From the NCBI GenBank assembly GCA_015143295.1, contig CM026554.1, positions 31,695,531 through 31,759,530 of the forward strand: 64,000 nucleotides of DNA, read 5' to 3'. Below the pieces are notes generated by a model, which searched no databases, had not been told where the DNA came from, and saw nothing but the letters and a program-made list of their open reading frames with translations. This document shows, one piece after another, positions 43,800 through 54,806 of this stretch; position 1 is the stretch's first letter, and each line of letters starts with the position of its first letter. The position numbers were made by a program, and so were the translations under genes. This stretch comes from Tetracentron sinense (Eukaryota > Streptophyta > Magnoliopsida > Trochodendrales > Trochodendraceae).

Positions 43800-44370
43800 G
43801 GTCATAGTTGGCTGATCAACATCTAGAGCATACACCTCAAATCACCTCTTGGTCCTTCCAAGCTTTTTGCATGAAGCATTTCATCACCTGAAATGCGGAA
43901 TTTGTTGCTTCAGAACAAAACTTTCCAAAGCATTTGCCCACTACTTCGTTTCCTTTGGACCATTCACCAAGCAAATGATCATAAAGATCTAGATCATAAG
44001 ACGTTTTGGACCATACACCAAGCAATTGCATCTTATGATCAGGTCGTTTATTTGGTACTCACCTTGAATATGCAATGCATGTAACTCCACTCTCAAAAGC
44101 ATACTTTTCTTTCTCTGGTGTACCAACCTTTGGTTCAGAGAAATCACAATAGGGGATATATAAGGAATATCTCTGAACTTGCAAATCCTTCTCAGTTCAC
44201 TTAGGTACAGACAATTTGGTAGTTTTAGTCTATTGAACTTGGGGGGTCTATCTATGATCATATTCTTCTCGATCCATCACTCTGGCTCAACTCTCTTATT
44301 CACTAATCTCAGAAGTGGAAACTGTTGGGATCTCAATGGGTTAATTCTAGGACAGGGCCTCTTTCAGTAA
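43800..44370 (-). pseudogene. Unidentified coding-like segment, copy 2
   Basis: Same peptides as copy 1: MIIDRPPKFNRLKLPNCLYL at 44261 and YDHLLGEWSKGNEVVGKCFG with SEATNSAFQVMK at 43837-44031. A one-base loss near 44155 shifts the first frame relative to copy 1. The copies differ by scattered substitutions only. Function unknown. Confidence 0.4.
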
Positions 44371-44395
44371 TAATAGAAAAAAAAATTAGTTGCAT

Positions 44396-44784
44396 GGGCT
44401 TGTAGATTTAGTTGACCCTTGGGTCAGTACATATATTATATATATGAGATTAACTATGATAAGAACACAATTTTGGAAGAAGAAAGAACAAGAAAAAACC
44501 AGCAAGAACAGTGATTCCTTCTTCCACGAAGGACACCTCCTTGCATTTTCACGTCTAAAGAATAGAATTTTATTCATTGATTTTCCAAAACAGAGTTACA
44601 ACCCCTTTTATTCTCTTGCCTTGTCAGACCCCTAAACACTCGGCAGCTAGACTCCTAAAACAAAAACTTTAACTAAATAAAAACACCAAAAACAGAAACA
44701 AAATAGAAAACAAAACAATAACTAAACTACCCCCATTCTACCCCTAAAGATGTGCATTCCACTTGTTAAATTACGCACGTAACA
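44396..44784 (-). repeat. Gypsy 3' LTR, copy 2
   Basis: Minus-strand TGTTACGTGCGTAATTTAAC to about GCATGCAACTAA, matching 40013-40416. A putative poly(A) signal AATAAAATTC is shared by both copies. Confidence 0.7.
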
Positions 44785-44873
44785 TTCCCGCCCTCATGGG
44801 GTCAACCTTGCCCTCAAGGTTGGAAGTGCGGAAACTTCTCTTGCAACTTTGGTCATTCTTCCCAAGTGGCATC

Positions 44874-46018
44874 TGATCGCTCAATTATAAACCTTGCAAT
44901 TGGTATTAATCTCATAGGATAGTGGTGCAAGGGTCGAACCACAGAGAATTGCACTAGTCTAACTATTATCCTTTCTAAATCAAAAAACTTGAGGGTTGAG
45001 GAGTTGAATTTTTGTTTGATCTCGATTAAAACTAAATTACTCTAGAATATCTAAACTAGAAAGCAACTATAAGGATTTGTGAAAATATGGGAAAATTTAG
45101 GCTAGAAGGAATCCACCTCTAGCCTAATATTGCATCGCATGTATTCATTTAAAGTCTTTAACTCATAAACATGAAGGTTGAGAGCGACTAAAAGTCCCTA
45201 CGCAACAGATCTAGAAAGGTCTCAAGTAATTAGGTTTAAAGCATACTCTATCTATGATCAATACAAATGATCTACATTAATCTAGGGTTGTGGTATCACT
45301 TGTTTTCTCTAGGTATAGAGCATCCTAAAATCTAATCACTTAATCGTTAAGCACCATTGCATAATATCTAGATTAGAATCACAGAAACTAACCTAGATTG
45401 ATTTTACACTCAATTTAGTTCAACCTAAAACAAGGAAAACATAATTGAGAATAATTGACATTAAATTCGGTTGTTGAGCAACCCTTTTTATTATACAATC
45501 AAATGTTTACAAGAAAAGAACAAAAAAATTAAAAACAAGAATACAATAGTTGGCTAGGGTTTCATCGAAACCCTAGAAGGTGAAGTTAGTTCATCCCATA
45601 GATGATGAACTCCATGATTGTTGAAGAAGAACCTTTAATCCTTGTTTTCATCCTTGGATTTCCTCTTTCAGCCACTTTCTCCCTTTTTTTCAGCTCCCAG
45701 CAGTGATAATTAATTTTTTTTTCTTTTATATGCACAGAAATCCAAAACAGACACCGATTTACGATTGTTCGTAGATATCCTACGATCGATCGTAAGTTAC
45801 AATACTTGCTGATCTTCTTCTTTTTCCTTTTTCTTTCTCAAAGGTGATGACTTTTTATACTTTTAGGGTTCATTCACTATCGTGTTAGCTATTTTTCTTC
45901 ATTTGAACCTGAAATAGAGAAAGAAACCAGAGTACCATAAAGCTGTTGTATAATGGGCTCAAAGGAACTAACATGTATAATTTGAGGTGCTTAAATATGT
46001 GTAATTACGTACCTATCA
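44874..46018. mobile_element. 1145-bp solo LTR (TSD GCATC)
   Basis: The segment starts TGATCGCTC and ends GTACCTATCA (inverted TGAT..ATCA) and is flanked by GCATC at 44869-44873 and 46019-46023. Copy 1 of the tandem duplication shows the uninterrupted GGCATCAGCTGG at the same place, proving the insertion and its edges. It has no coding sequence, primer site or second LTR. The sequence GCAAGGGTCGAACCACAGAG near 44928 is of a type common in plant LTR-like elements. Family not identified. Confidence 0.9.
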
Positions 46019-46567
46019 GCATCAGCTGAATCCATATTTTCCCATTGTACTAGAACCTCGGTTACAACACGGTTTCTTTTATTAACCACTCGACGGTCCA
46101 ATATAGTAAGAGGTTCAATCTTGATAATACCTTCTTCTTCAATATTTGGCAGAGCCCTTTGTGGAGCAACCTGTTTACCCAGCTTTTTCTTCAAGCAAGA
46201 AACATGAAACACTGGGTGTATGCGAGAGCCTTGTGGGAGTTGTAGTTTATAAGCAACCTTTCCAATCCGTTTAACAATGGGATATGGACCATAATATCTA
46301 GGGGAAAATTTCATGGAATGGCGGATTGCAACAATTGTTTGCCTGTACAATTGTAAGCAAAGATGCACTAAATCACCCACTTCAAACTCTCGCTTTGCCC
46401 TATGGCGATCCACTTGTTGTTTCATGCGGTTATGAGCTCCTTCCAAATTTTGTTTCAAAAGCTGGATAACTGCTTCTCGGGCAGATAAGCTTCTATCTAT
46501 AGCATCGACATTTGACTCTCCCTCTATATATGGTATAACTGTTAGAGGTGGCTGGCCATACACTACT
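46019..46567 (-). pseudogene. Gypsy integrase C-terminus and chromodomain-like region
   Basis: The minus strand reads YGQPPLTVIPYIEGES, HRAKREFEVGDLVHLCLQLY, FSPRYYGPYPIVKRIGKVAY, LPQGSRIHPVFHVSCLKKKL and LVQWENMDSADA, where the solo LTR interrupts it. The last 18 codons continue at 44873-44810, with a TGA in place of the Trp in EEWP. A one-base insertion at about 46575 separates it from the integrase core. Confidence 0.9.
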
Positions 46568-47150
46568 TCATAAGGGGTTGGTCAATTTTGTTGATGTATG
46601 AAATATTGTATTGTACCACCATTCAGCGAGTGGTAACCATTTTGCCCAATGTTTGGGTCTGTCCCTAGTGACACACCTGAGATATGTCTCCAAACAATGG
46701 TTAACAACCTCCGTTTGACCATTGGTTTGTGGGTGATAAGATGAACTCATCCGTAATTGGGTCCCTTGTAAGCAAAAGAACCCCTGCCAAAACTGACTGA
46801 TGAACACAGGGTCGCGGTCACTAACAATAGCTCGTGGCATTCCGTGGAGCTTGAAAACATTGTCTATGAAAGCTTGGGCTACAGATGTTGCAGTGTAAGG
46901 ATGAGATAAGGCAATGAAATGTGCATACTTGCTCAACCGATCAACCACCATGAGGATTACACTTTTTCTGAATGACAATGGTAATCCTTCTATAAAGTCC
47001 ATTGAAATTTCTGTCCAGACATGATCTGGAATAGCCAAAGCTACTGTTTCACCCTTACATCTTTGACAAACATCACATTCAGCAACAAATCTATGCACAT
47101 CTCACCGCATGCCCTGCCAATAAAAAGGACCTAGCCACCCGATGTTCAGT
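46568..47150 (-). pseudogene. Gypsy integrase core
   Basis: CDVCQRCKGE gives the Cys pair of the zinc-binding part; then EISMDFIEGLP (Asp), RAIVSDRDPVFISQFWQ (Asp) and YHPQTNGQTEVVNHCLETYL (Glu) form the D,D-35-E triad. It is intact over 176 residues. Its role would be insertion of the cDNA into the genome. Confidence 0.93.
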
Positions 47151-47499
47151 TTTGTGCACCCCTGAATGTCCCCCTTCAAGACTGGTATGAAATCCCCCAC
47201 AAGACCTCATTTTTTAAGGAAGATGTAGGGCCCAACATAAGCCGACCTTTGTAATGTAAGGCATCTTGATCTCACGTATAACCAGGATGAGTTGTTGGAT
47301 CATGTTTAAGGTCCTTTATAATACGTTGCAAAGTCGGATCTTCAGCCCATCCGTGTCTAACATCTTCAAGCCATAAATGATGAGGACTAGAGATAACCAT
47401 GGTTGTGGCATCGTCAGCTTCATCTTGTTGACATGAGAGAGCGTCGGCCACATGATTCTCGCTTCTTCTCTTATAATCAATTTCATAATCATACCCCCT

Positions 47500-48010
47500 G
47501 AGTTTTGTGATCCACTTTTCTTGTGCTAGAGTAACAACACGCTATTCCAACAAGTATTTCAAGCTATGATGATCTGTCTGAATTTTAAAGTGTCGGCCTA
47601 GCAAATGTGGGCACCATTTAGTGACCGCATGGACAATGGCTAACATTTCTGTTTCATATGTAGATAAACCCAAATTGCGCCCAAATGTAGCTTTGCTTGT
47701 AAAAGCTATAGGTTTTCCCTCTTGCATCAACACGCCTCCTATACCCTTAACTAAAGCATCACATTCAATCACAAAGTTTTAGAAAAATTTGGGAATGCTA
47801 GAACCGGTGTGGTTGTCATGGCCACCTTAAGCACTTCAAAAGCCCACTCTGCTTCCTTTGACCACTTGAATGAGTCTTTTTTGAGCATGTCTGTCAAATG
47901 TTTACTTATTTTCTCATACTCCTTCACAAATCTTCGATAGTAACCAGTTAAGCCGAGGAATCCTCGTAACGCCTTGAGGGTCTTTGGCTAAGGCCATTAA
48001 GTCATGCTAT
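47500..48010 (-). pseudogene. Gypsy RNase H
   Basis: The minus strand reads [20 protein letters not shown] (first Asp), AFTSKATFGRNLGLSTYETE (Glu) and KWCPHLLGRHFKIQTDHHSL (Asp). Upstream, before a shift near 47775, are remains of [20 protein letters not shown]. Catalytic residues are present but the frame is broken on both sides. Confidence 0.9.
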
Positions 48011-48035
48011 CAATCTTGGATGGATCAACAACCAC

Positions 48036-48600
48036 TCAATCACCTGAAATAATATGGCCAAGGTAATCTAGCTCTCGACACCCAATTAGGCACTTAGAGC
48101 GCTTAGCGAATAACTTGTGCTTTCGCAATATATCTAATGTACACCGCACATGCATTAAATGATCAGTCCAACTACGACTATATATTAAGATGTCATCAAA
48201 AAACACCAAAATGAATTGATAAAGGTAGGGCCGAAATACCTCGTTCATTAGGCTCTGGAAGGTTGAGGGTGTGTTTGTTAACCCAAATGGCATTACTTAG
48301 AAGTCATAATGTCCTTCGTGTGTACGGAATGCTGTTTTATGGATATCTTCATCATGAACTCGGATTTGGTGATAACCAGATCGAAGATCAAGCTTAGAGA
48401 AAAAACCAGCACCATGAAGCTCCTCTAGAAGCTCATCCCCCACATGAATAGGGTATCTATCCTTGACTGTTATTCGGTTCAAAGCATGATAGTCAACACC
48501 ATGCGCCAAGTGTCATCTTTTTTTCGAACCAATAGAACCGGTGAAGAAAAAGGACTCACACTAGGACGAATAATCCCTGCCTCCAACATTTCTCATACAA
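48036..48600 (-). pseudogene. Gypsy reverse transcriptase
   Basis: [20 protein letters not shown] and [20 protein letters not shown] (motif A), a stop in the HYDFWVMPFG block, then MPFGLTNTPSTFQSLMNEVF (motif B), LVFFDDILIYSRS (motif C, FFDD) and LGHIISGD. All catalytic aspartates remain; one stop and an upstream shift inactivate it. Confidence 0.94.
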
Positions 48601-48682
48601 TACATTCAATCTTATTATTCTGGATATAAGGATATCTATATGGGCGCACATTAGCTAGCTGACTACCCGATAATAATGGAAT

Positions 48683-49035
48683 TTAATGGTCATGGGACCT
48701 TTTTGGGGGTAACCCTACTGGTTCTGCAAATATGTTATCATACTCAGACAACAGATTCGTCATTTCTAAGTTATCAACCTCAGCAACACCTCCACCATCG
48801 AAAGCGAACAATTGTGCCACTGCACCTGTACCACCCTTGCTAATTATTTTTCCCATCCATGAAGGATCCACCAACTGGACAGAACCCTTTTGTTTCCCTC
48901 AGAGTGTATGTTTTGTGTCATTGAGGGTGAACTCCATACTCAAGAATGAAAAATCCCATAGTATAGGGCCATGTGTTACTAACCATTGTACTCCAAGGAC
49001 CAAGTCACAACCCAAAAATTGGTAGTTTGGTAATT
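48683..49035 (-). pseudogene. Gypsy protease-RT linker and protease end
   Basis: The minus strand gives NYQFLGCDLVLGVQWLVTHG and ILWDFSFLSMEFTLN, the C-terminal part of a gypsy aspartic protease, then VDPSWMGKIISKG and LLSEYDNIFAEPVGLPPKRS, the usual linker before RT. The active-site DTG is not present because the element is cut near 49035. Confidence 0.85.
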
Positions 49036-49489
49036 ATGAACACTAAGAAGGGTAATTTTTAACAGTACGTTTTTTCCATAAATACCCCTTTTCCAAGACA
49101 ATTTTTGGGTGCTCCAATTGACTGTTCTGGAGCTCCTATTGATGAGCTCCTGTTGATAGTTACTCTCTATGTATCTCTCTCTCTCTCTCTCTCTTTATAT
49201 ATATATATATATATTGTAAGCATCAACAACCACGACTATTTCGTAGAATTTGTAAGTCGAATTCTTGTTGATCCAATAGGCGTTGAGAACTTTTAAACCA
49301 CTTACTTTCCCATTGGCTTCTTCATCTACAATTGACCCTTTTCAGTAGAACTTTATCCTCACCCTCTACAAAATAAGCCTCCATAGTCTCCACCCTCATT
49401 ATCTCTAGGTTTTTGGTTTAATGAGAGCCACTTTGGTAAAATCCTATATATATATCTTTAAAAGAATTCAGTTAGTTTAGACCCAAAAC

Positions 49490-49531
<42 letters not shown>

Positions 49532-50742
49532 TAGTAAACGTGCACGTGAAAACATAATTTTTAAGATTTTTTTACAAAAATCTACTTTTATTATATTTTT
49601 ATTAGACATTACTCTATTTGTATTAATTAATTTTAAAATATATTAGTATATTTTAAAATTTACATTTTCTTATATAAATTTAAAATTAATAAGAGTTACT
49701 ATTGACTGATTATTTATGAGCCCCACTTCTAAATGCATAAAAAATAAGTACTTTTTTTAGTAGAGTCCTTATTGATAGTGAGTACTTATAATCAATTTAA
49801 AATAGGTGTTTGAAGTTCAAATTAAGATCATATCTTGGGAGAGTCTATTGGTGGATCCTACTAATAAGAGCAACTTTCTTCTCATAGATAAGTATGAGGT
49901 GGTGGATAATTATTATAATTGCAATCCACTTTTACGTAACAATAATAAAGCAAGAAGAAGAGTAATTACGTCTACATAAAGTTTGATATACTTCTTGTAC
50001 TTTTATTATTCTATATATTGAGGTTCTTTTTTAGGATAACTTTCTGGTTCAAACTTAGTAACAAATTGGCGAGATAAATTAAGATCTTGTCCCCAAGAAG
50101 TAGGAGAAATGATATGAGCAATTCTGCAAGTTGAATGAATAATCATACCCTGATCATAATAATGTGTAAGAACAATTGATTGGGTATCTGTCAAGATATA
50201 TTTATAAAATTCTTGTTTTTTGCGAATATATATATATATATACAAGGAGTATACCAAATTTTATGTGGACATATCCCTAAACCTTACTTTATTTAAATTC
50301 AAGATAACATTACTAGAGGATTGTAAGGAATCATGTGAGGAAAGATGTTACATTATGGAATAAAAGAAAATTAGAGAAGTTATCTAAAAGAGTATGACTC
50401 CCTCATTTTAATTAGAAAACCAAAAAGGTACTAGATAAATTATCAGTAAAATTCCCTTATTTGGGTGATTATTACTAGATGTCTATTAGCAAGGACTCAC
50501 TTTCTTAGTTCATTTTGAGTAGAAACCTTAGGTTTTTGTTCGTCTCCTTCATTGCAACTTATTTCTCCTTGATGCATTTGTTCTCTGTTTCTTTTGCTAA
50601 GTTTACCTTTAGCAGTCTCTATGCATATTTATGATTGCCTGGAAATTAGCCTACTTTAGAAGTTCATCTTATAATTTACTTATTGCGTTTGTTTTTTTTT
50701 ATCAAGGGAGAGAGCACAACTCTATGAGTTATTGCGGTATAT
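49036..50742. other. No gene seen; AT-rich with microsatellites
   Basis: Contains (CT)n(TA)n at 49174-49215 and (AT)n at 49493-49530, the latter followed by CTAGTAAACGTGCACGTG. A minus-strand frame at 50006-50257 gives 83 codons with a protein-like SPTSWGQDLNLSRQFVTKFE; I could not match it to a family. Confidence 0.4.
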
Positions 50743-52002
50743 TGTGCGAGAAATCTAGAGTGTAAGTCCATATTTTGGTATTTGAATATTCTGGTGTCAA
50801 ATCAAAGTGTCTTGTGTCATTGCCTACAAGCATCAAAGTCCGTGATAATGAAGACCGGAGAAGTTCAAATGAAGACATTCAAAGTGTCGCATTTGTCTCA
50901 CTCATAGGATGGTAAGTGACTTAGATACCTTATACCTTAGGGGTAAATTGACTTAGAATCATTCTATGTACCTTAGTTTACTAGATACAAGCATTCATAG
51001 GCATAAGTGGAGTTAGAAATGCAAAAAAAATCATGTTCGGTGTACGGGGCATAAGTCATTGACGTTACTTCGATTTTGGTCCTTAATACATGAAAATTGA
51101 AGGTCTTGAAAAGATATACAACTTTCGGGATGGAAGTTTTGGCCAATTTCGGGTCCATCGGACGATCACCCTTGATTCCGGTTGACACTCATACAAAAAT
51201 TTTGTATGCTGATTTTATTGGGGGGTCGACCGACCTTAAGACCGGTCGACCGGCCCATGTAGAAATTGTCTCTTAACTTGTTTAAAACACTATGTTTGAC
51301 CCTATATAAATTGAATTTGATCCCCATTCAAACAGAAGGAGTTTTGAGAGTTTAGAGAAAGCTTTATTGAGTTATTTAGGGTTTCCTAAACCTATTCTCC
51401 TCTCCTCTTCCACCCTAGAATATGTAAGACATTGTTTGATAATTCTTGATTGTTTATTCCATTGTTGGGATTCAAATTAGGGTTTGTTTAATCAACCATC
51501 AACCAGTTCTTGTTAAGAACAACTTGGTCGAAGTAATCTGAAGCCTTTACGAAAGAGATCAATCCGAGGAGGATTGTGCTTATTTGATCAGAAGATCGTG
51601 GCTGAGACACAAATAGAAGAACATGCCACTGCGGTAGATTGCGAGTATTGCAAGATCATGATTGCTTATCAAGGTGCGAGACTGAGTAATGTGGATCGTT
51701 GTGTCGAGTCCGATTGAGTACAGTTCAAGTCTTGTGAGTTTCTGTTACTTTGTCTTAGTGATATCTCTTACTGGACTAGATCCCCTGGTTTTTCCTAAAA
51801 GGGTTTCTACGTAAAAACTCTTTGTGTTATGGTTTGCTTGTCTACTTTATTTTCGCACTTTATTGTTCATCCTTCCTTAGTCAATAATTTAATTGTTAAA
51901 TCTTAAAAAAGGTAGATGGACTTGTAGGGAGATCTAGCCCCCCCTTGGGTTTGTAAGTTCTCAACCTAAAAATATTATTTTTAGGGTTCACCGGATTTTT
52001 CA
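50743..52002 (+). repeat. Isolated SIRE-type copia LTR
   Basis: Aligns from end to end with the LTR at 14331-15612: CATATTTTG, GGATGGTAAGTGACTTAGAT, a palindrome patch, ACTAGATCCCCTGGTTTTTC and a C-run. The patch here has GGTCGACCGACC and CCGGTCGACCGGCC (51225-51255) where the other has TTCGAACG words. No primer site follows, and LINE D begins directly after, so it is a solo LTR or fragment. No target duplication could be confirmed. Confidence 0.72.
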
Positions 52003-52008
52003 CATAGG

Positions 52009-52823
52009 ATGCTAAAAGCAAATGAGTCTTCAAGTATGTTATCAGGGGTTGGTTTAGGTGCAAGGGGGTGTATCTCCTTCTTCGGGCTGCCGCTATCTTC
52101 TTTCCCTTCTTCTTGTTTGTCTGGTTCGTCGGCTCTCTGGCATTGTTTATGGCCTAGGCAGTCGTGGTTTGTGTTTCGGTTCTTGAGGTGGCAGGCGGGT
52201 AAGTGAAAAGTTTGCTTTTGGCAGATTTGGTAATCCTCTGTGTTTGCCTTTGACCAGACCCTTATAGGTGACCATTTTGGTCTCTCCTCTAATCTTGACC
52301 CACCTTTTTCACCTAAAGGTATTGTGTGGTCACCTCTTGGACCTATCCCTGCTCTTGATGCTCTGCCAACTTTTTACTAAGTCGGGGTTGACATGCCGGT
52401 TGCTGAAGAGATCGCCGGTTTACCTGTAGCAGATTAGCCTACTTCTCTTCCTTCTTGAGGCCTTCCTAAACCTTGGTATGCTCTTTTCTCCTCCAATAGA
52501 GCTAAGTCCAATGGGCTTAGTCTATCCTTTATTCCTACTCAGTCTTTGAATGGTAGAAAGTCTCTTGCCCTCTACATGAAGTTCAGGAAGACATCGATCG
52601 GTGGTCTGGGGCCTTAGTTGGTTTCCTTTTGGGACCTAAGCCCTATTTCTTTGCTTTTAAGCGGTTTATTTTGAAGTCTTGGGCTCCCATTGGAAATCTA
52701 GAGATCTCATTAGATAATGGAGTCTTTGTTTTCAAATTCAGCTGTGCAAAAAGACAAAGCTAGGATTTTTGGACTCTGGTATGTGGTTCTTCTGATAAGA
52801 AACCTATGGTTTTTCATCCTTGG
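52009..52823 (+). pseudogene. LINE D ORF1, N-terminal part
   Basis: Fragments such as KSNGLSLSFIPTQSLNGRKS and, at the end, IRNLWFFIL lie in changing frames. After removing the solo LTR the end joins KPMVFHPWSPAVKLE, the usual block of plant DUF4283 proteins. Several stops are present from 52206 on. Confidence 0.6.
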
Positions 52824-54801
52824 TGTCGCGACCCATTATACCCCTTAAGAGTTAGGGATACTTTAGCTCTTGACTTATCATATATCAAATCATCCTATGA
52901 GAATACACAAGGCATAACATAGTGGAAACAGTAATGGTATAGTAAATCCTCATAACTGGGTTCCAAATCTGAACCAACTGAACATAGCAAAATATGACGT
53001 ATAAAGTGGACAAGTCTCACTCTCAATACTCACAAAATACATGCATAAATCTCCCTCACCTTCTCAGCAATAATCTAGATAGGGCCACCTATCTAGTGCT
53101 CCATCATCCTGGTGATGGTCCATAGTGGGCTCCTGCTCATAGTATTCCTCCTCGACCCAAGACTCAGGAGCATACATGTCAATAGAACCTACTGAAGTCA
53201 ATACTTTGGCTAAGCATGAAATATTCAGTGCCTACAAACTACTAGCTAACAATGTAATAATATCATTGAACATGCAAAGCCATAGAGACGTAGAAATCTT
53301 TAAAAACATGGTTCCCAAAACTATTTCCTTATGAGTTTTCATATGAAATTCATAACCATATGAGTTGTATGAGAATCAGAGTCTTATGAGTTCTTAGAGT
53401 TCCTAGAGTTCCTTATGAGTCATTATGATCAGTAGAGCACTTATGATCCGTAGAGCTTGTACAATGATCTTAGACACTTTGAGATCTTTTCTTTGAGCCG
53501 GATGTGACATACCCTTAGATATATCATATCCTTGACCAACCCGAAGTTTGGCTTTATCAACGCTTTTGAGCTTGGTAGCTTATGATGTTCTTAGAAATCT
53601 TATGAATGTTTCGATAAATCCGTTTGTATGAGAAATCATAGAGTCATGCGAGACATGTAAGACATAGAGTGCGTAAAGTGCTTGTGAACATCATACTATA
53701 CTTGGAAAGCTTGAAAACATTGAATCATAGTCATAGAATTTCAGTAATAGTGATAACTTACAACCCATGTAAAATTCATCATCCAATTTATTCAAGAACA
53801 CACTGTACAACATAGTTTTAGTGAAAAGAATAGCACAAGGGTAGATAGTAGAGTGTATATACCTTTTCCAGATCAAATCCCTTTGATCTAAGTGCTATAG
53901 AATAGTTGAGAAACGAAGATTGGACTCCAGAAGCAAGGATCAAGTTTTAATCGTGATCTTGGAAGAACACTTTGATAATCACAGCTTTTTCCTCTTTCTT
54001 CTCTTTCAATTTCTCTCTCAAATCTAATCTCAAGGTTTGGTAAACCCTAAGCCACGAATTCTTCTTCTATTTATAAGCCAAGGATTGCTAAAACCCTTTA
54101 ATATCCTTCAAAAATATCCCCCAAGGTTAGTTTACAAGTTCTAGGGTTGGTTGGGCCGTTCTGGGCGTTTTTGGGCTCAGACAGTCAACTAGATGAGTCA
54201 TTCAGTCGACTGGATGATGCTCTGTTTTTCCCCTTTGGTGTTTTGACCATAACTTTTGACTTGCTTATCAGATTTAGATAATTCAACTTGCGTTGGACTC
54301 GTCATTCAAAGGAGAACAACTTTTTGTGTAATGTACAAATCCTAATTCTGAATTATTCATGGTCCAAAGTGACCCTAAAGTTGACTGGTCCAAAGTTGAC
54401 TACTCCAGGAATTACAGCAGACCAGTCTTCGGAAAACCCATATGTGACATAAATTCGACTCATAATCTAGAAAAGTGTTAAACGTGAACATCGAAGAGAG
54501 CTTCAATATCTTTCCAATGGCTCAAGAATCATTCGATTCCAATCAACGGTGACAAAACTAAAGTTCCCTAAAGTTGAGGGTATTTCAAGACATTCCTCTT
54601 TTCGACACTTATAGTATTTTATACTCTTGTTTTATTCATACCAAACACCCATAAACAATTTCCATACATTCGTTAATTCATTCAAAACACCTCATTTCAT
54701 TTTAAAACATGAAACCATAATTACATTAAGGCTTTAGGCCTTGAAAAGCACTATTCACAGCACTATACACAGGCTATGACATTGAGTTCTGGGGTTCTAC
54801 A
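52824..54801 (-). mobile_element. 1978-bp solo LTR, gypsy-type (TSD CTTGG)
   Basis: Bounded by TGTCGCGACCC and GGGGTTCTACA and flanked by perfect CTTGG repeats (52819-52823 and 54802-54806). Read on the minus strand the ends are TGTAGAACCCCAG and GGGTCGCGACA, parallel to TGTAACACCCCAG and GGGGCGTCACA of the LTR at 7922-11163, so a related gypsy lineage and minus orientation are inferred. It splits a LINE D codon block that is continuous without it. No coding sequence. Confidence 0.9.
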
Positions 54802-54806
54802 CTTGG

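Larger units (their letters stand above)
40595..46108. repeat. Tandem duplication, copy 2 (split by LINE B and a solo LTR)
   Basis: Pieces 40595-40760, 43571-44873 and 46019-46108 together repeat 39024-40594. They are separated by LINE B (40761-43570) and the solo LTR (44874-46018). Beyond 46108 the gypsy polyprotein simply continues, so copy 2 is the original and copy 1 the added unit, or the junction formed at this point. Confidence 0.85.
44396..49035 (-). mobile_element. Decayed Ty3/gypsy chromovirus-like element, 5' truncated
   Basis: On the minus strand: protease end, reverse transcriptase, RNase H, integrase, chromodomain-like tail, polypurine tract GAGGGCGGGAA and 3' LTR (44396-44784). 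There is no gag and no 5' LTR; similarity stops near 49035. The polyprotein has scattered stops and frameshifts. A solo LTR of another family (44874-46018) interrupts the chromodomain. The tail after integrase and the short LTR point to a chromovirus; the exact clade is not settled. Confidence 0.88.

Noticed and set aside
50006..50257. 83-codon minus-strand frame thought at first to be an organelle-derived fragment
   Set aside because: I could not match it to any plastid or mitochondrial protein, and its N-terminus is an AT microsatellite; left unassigned.
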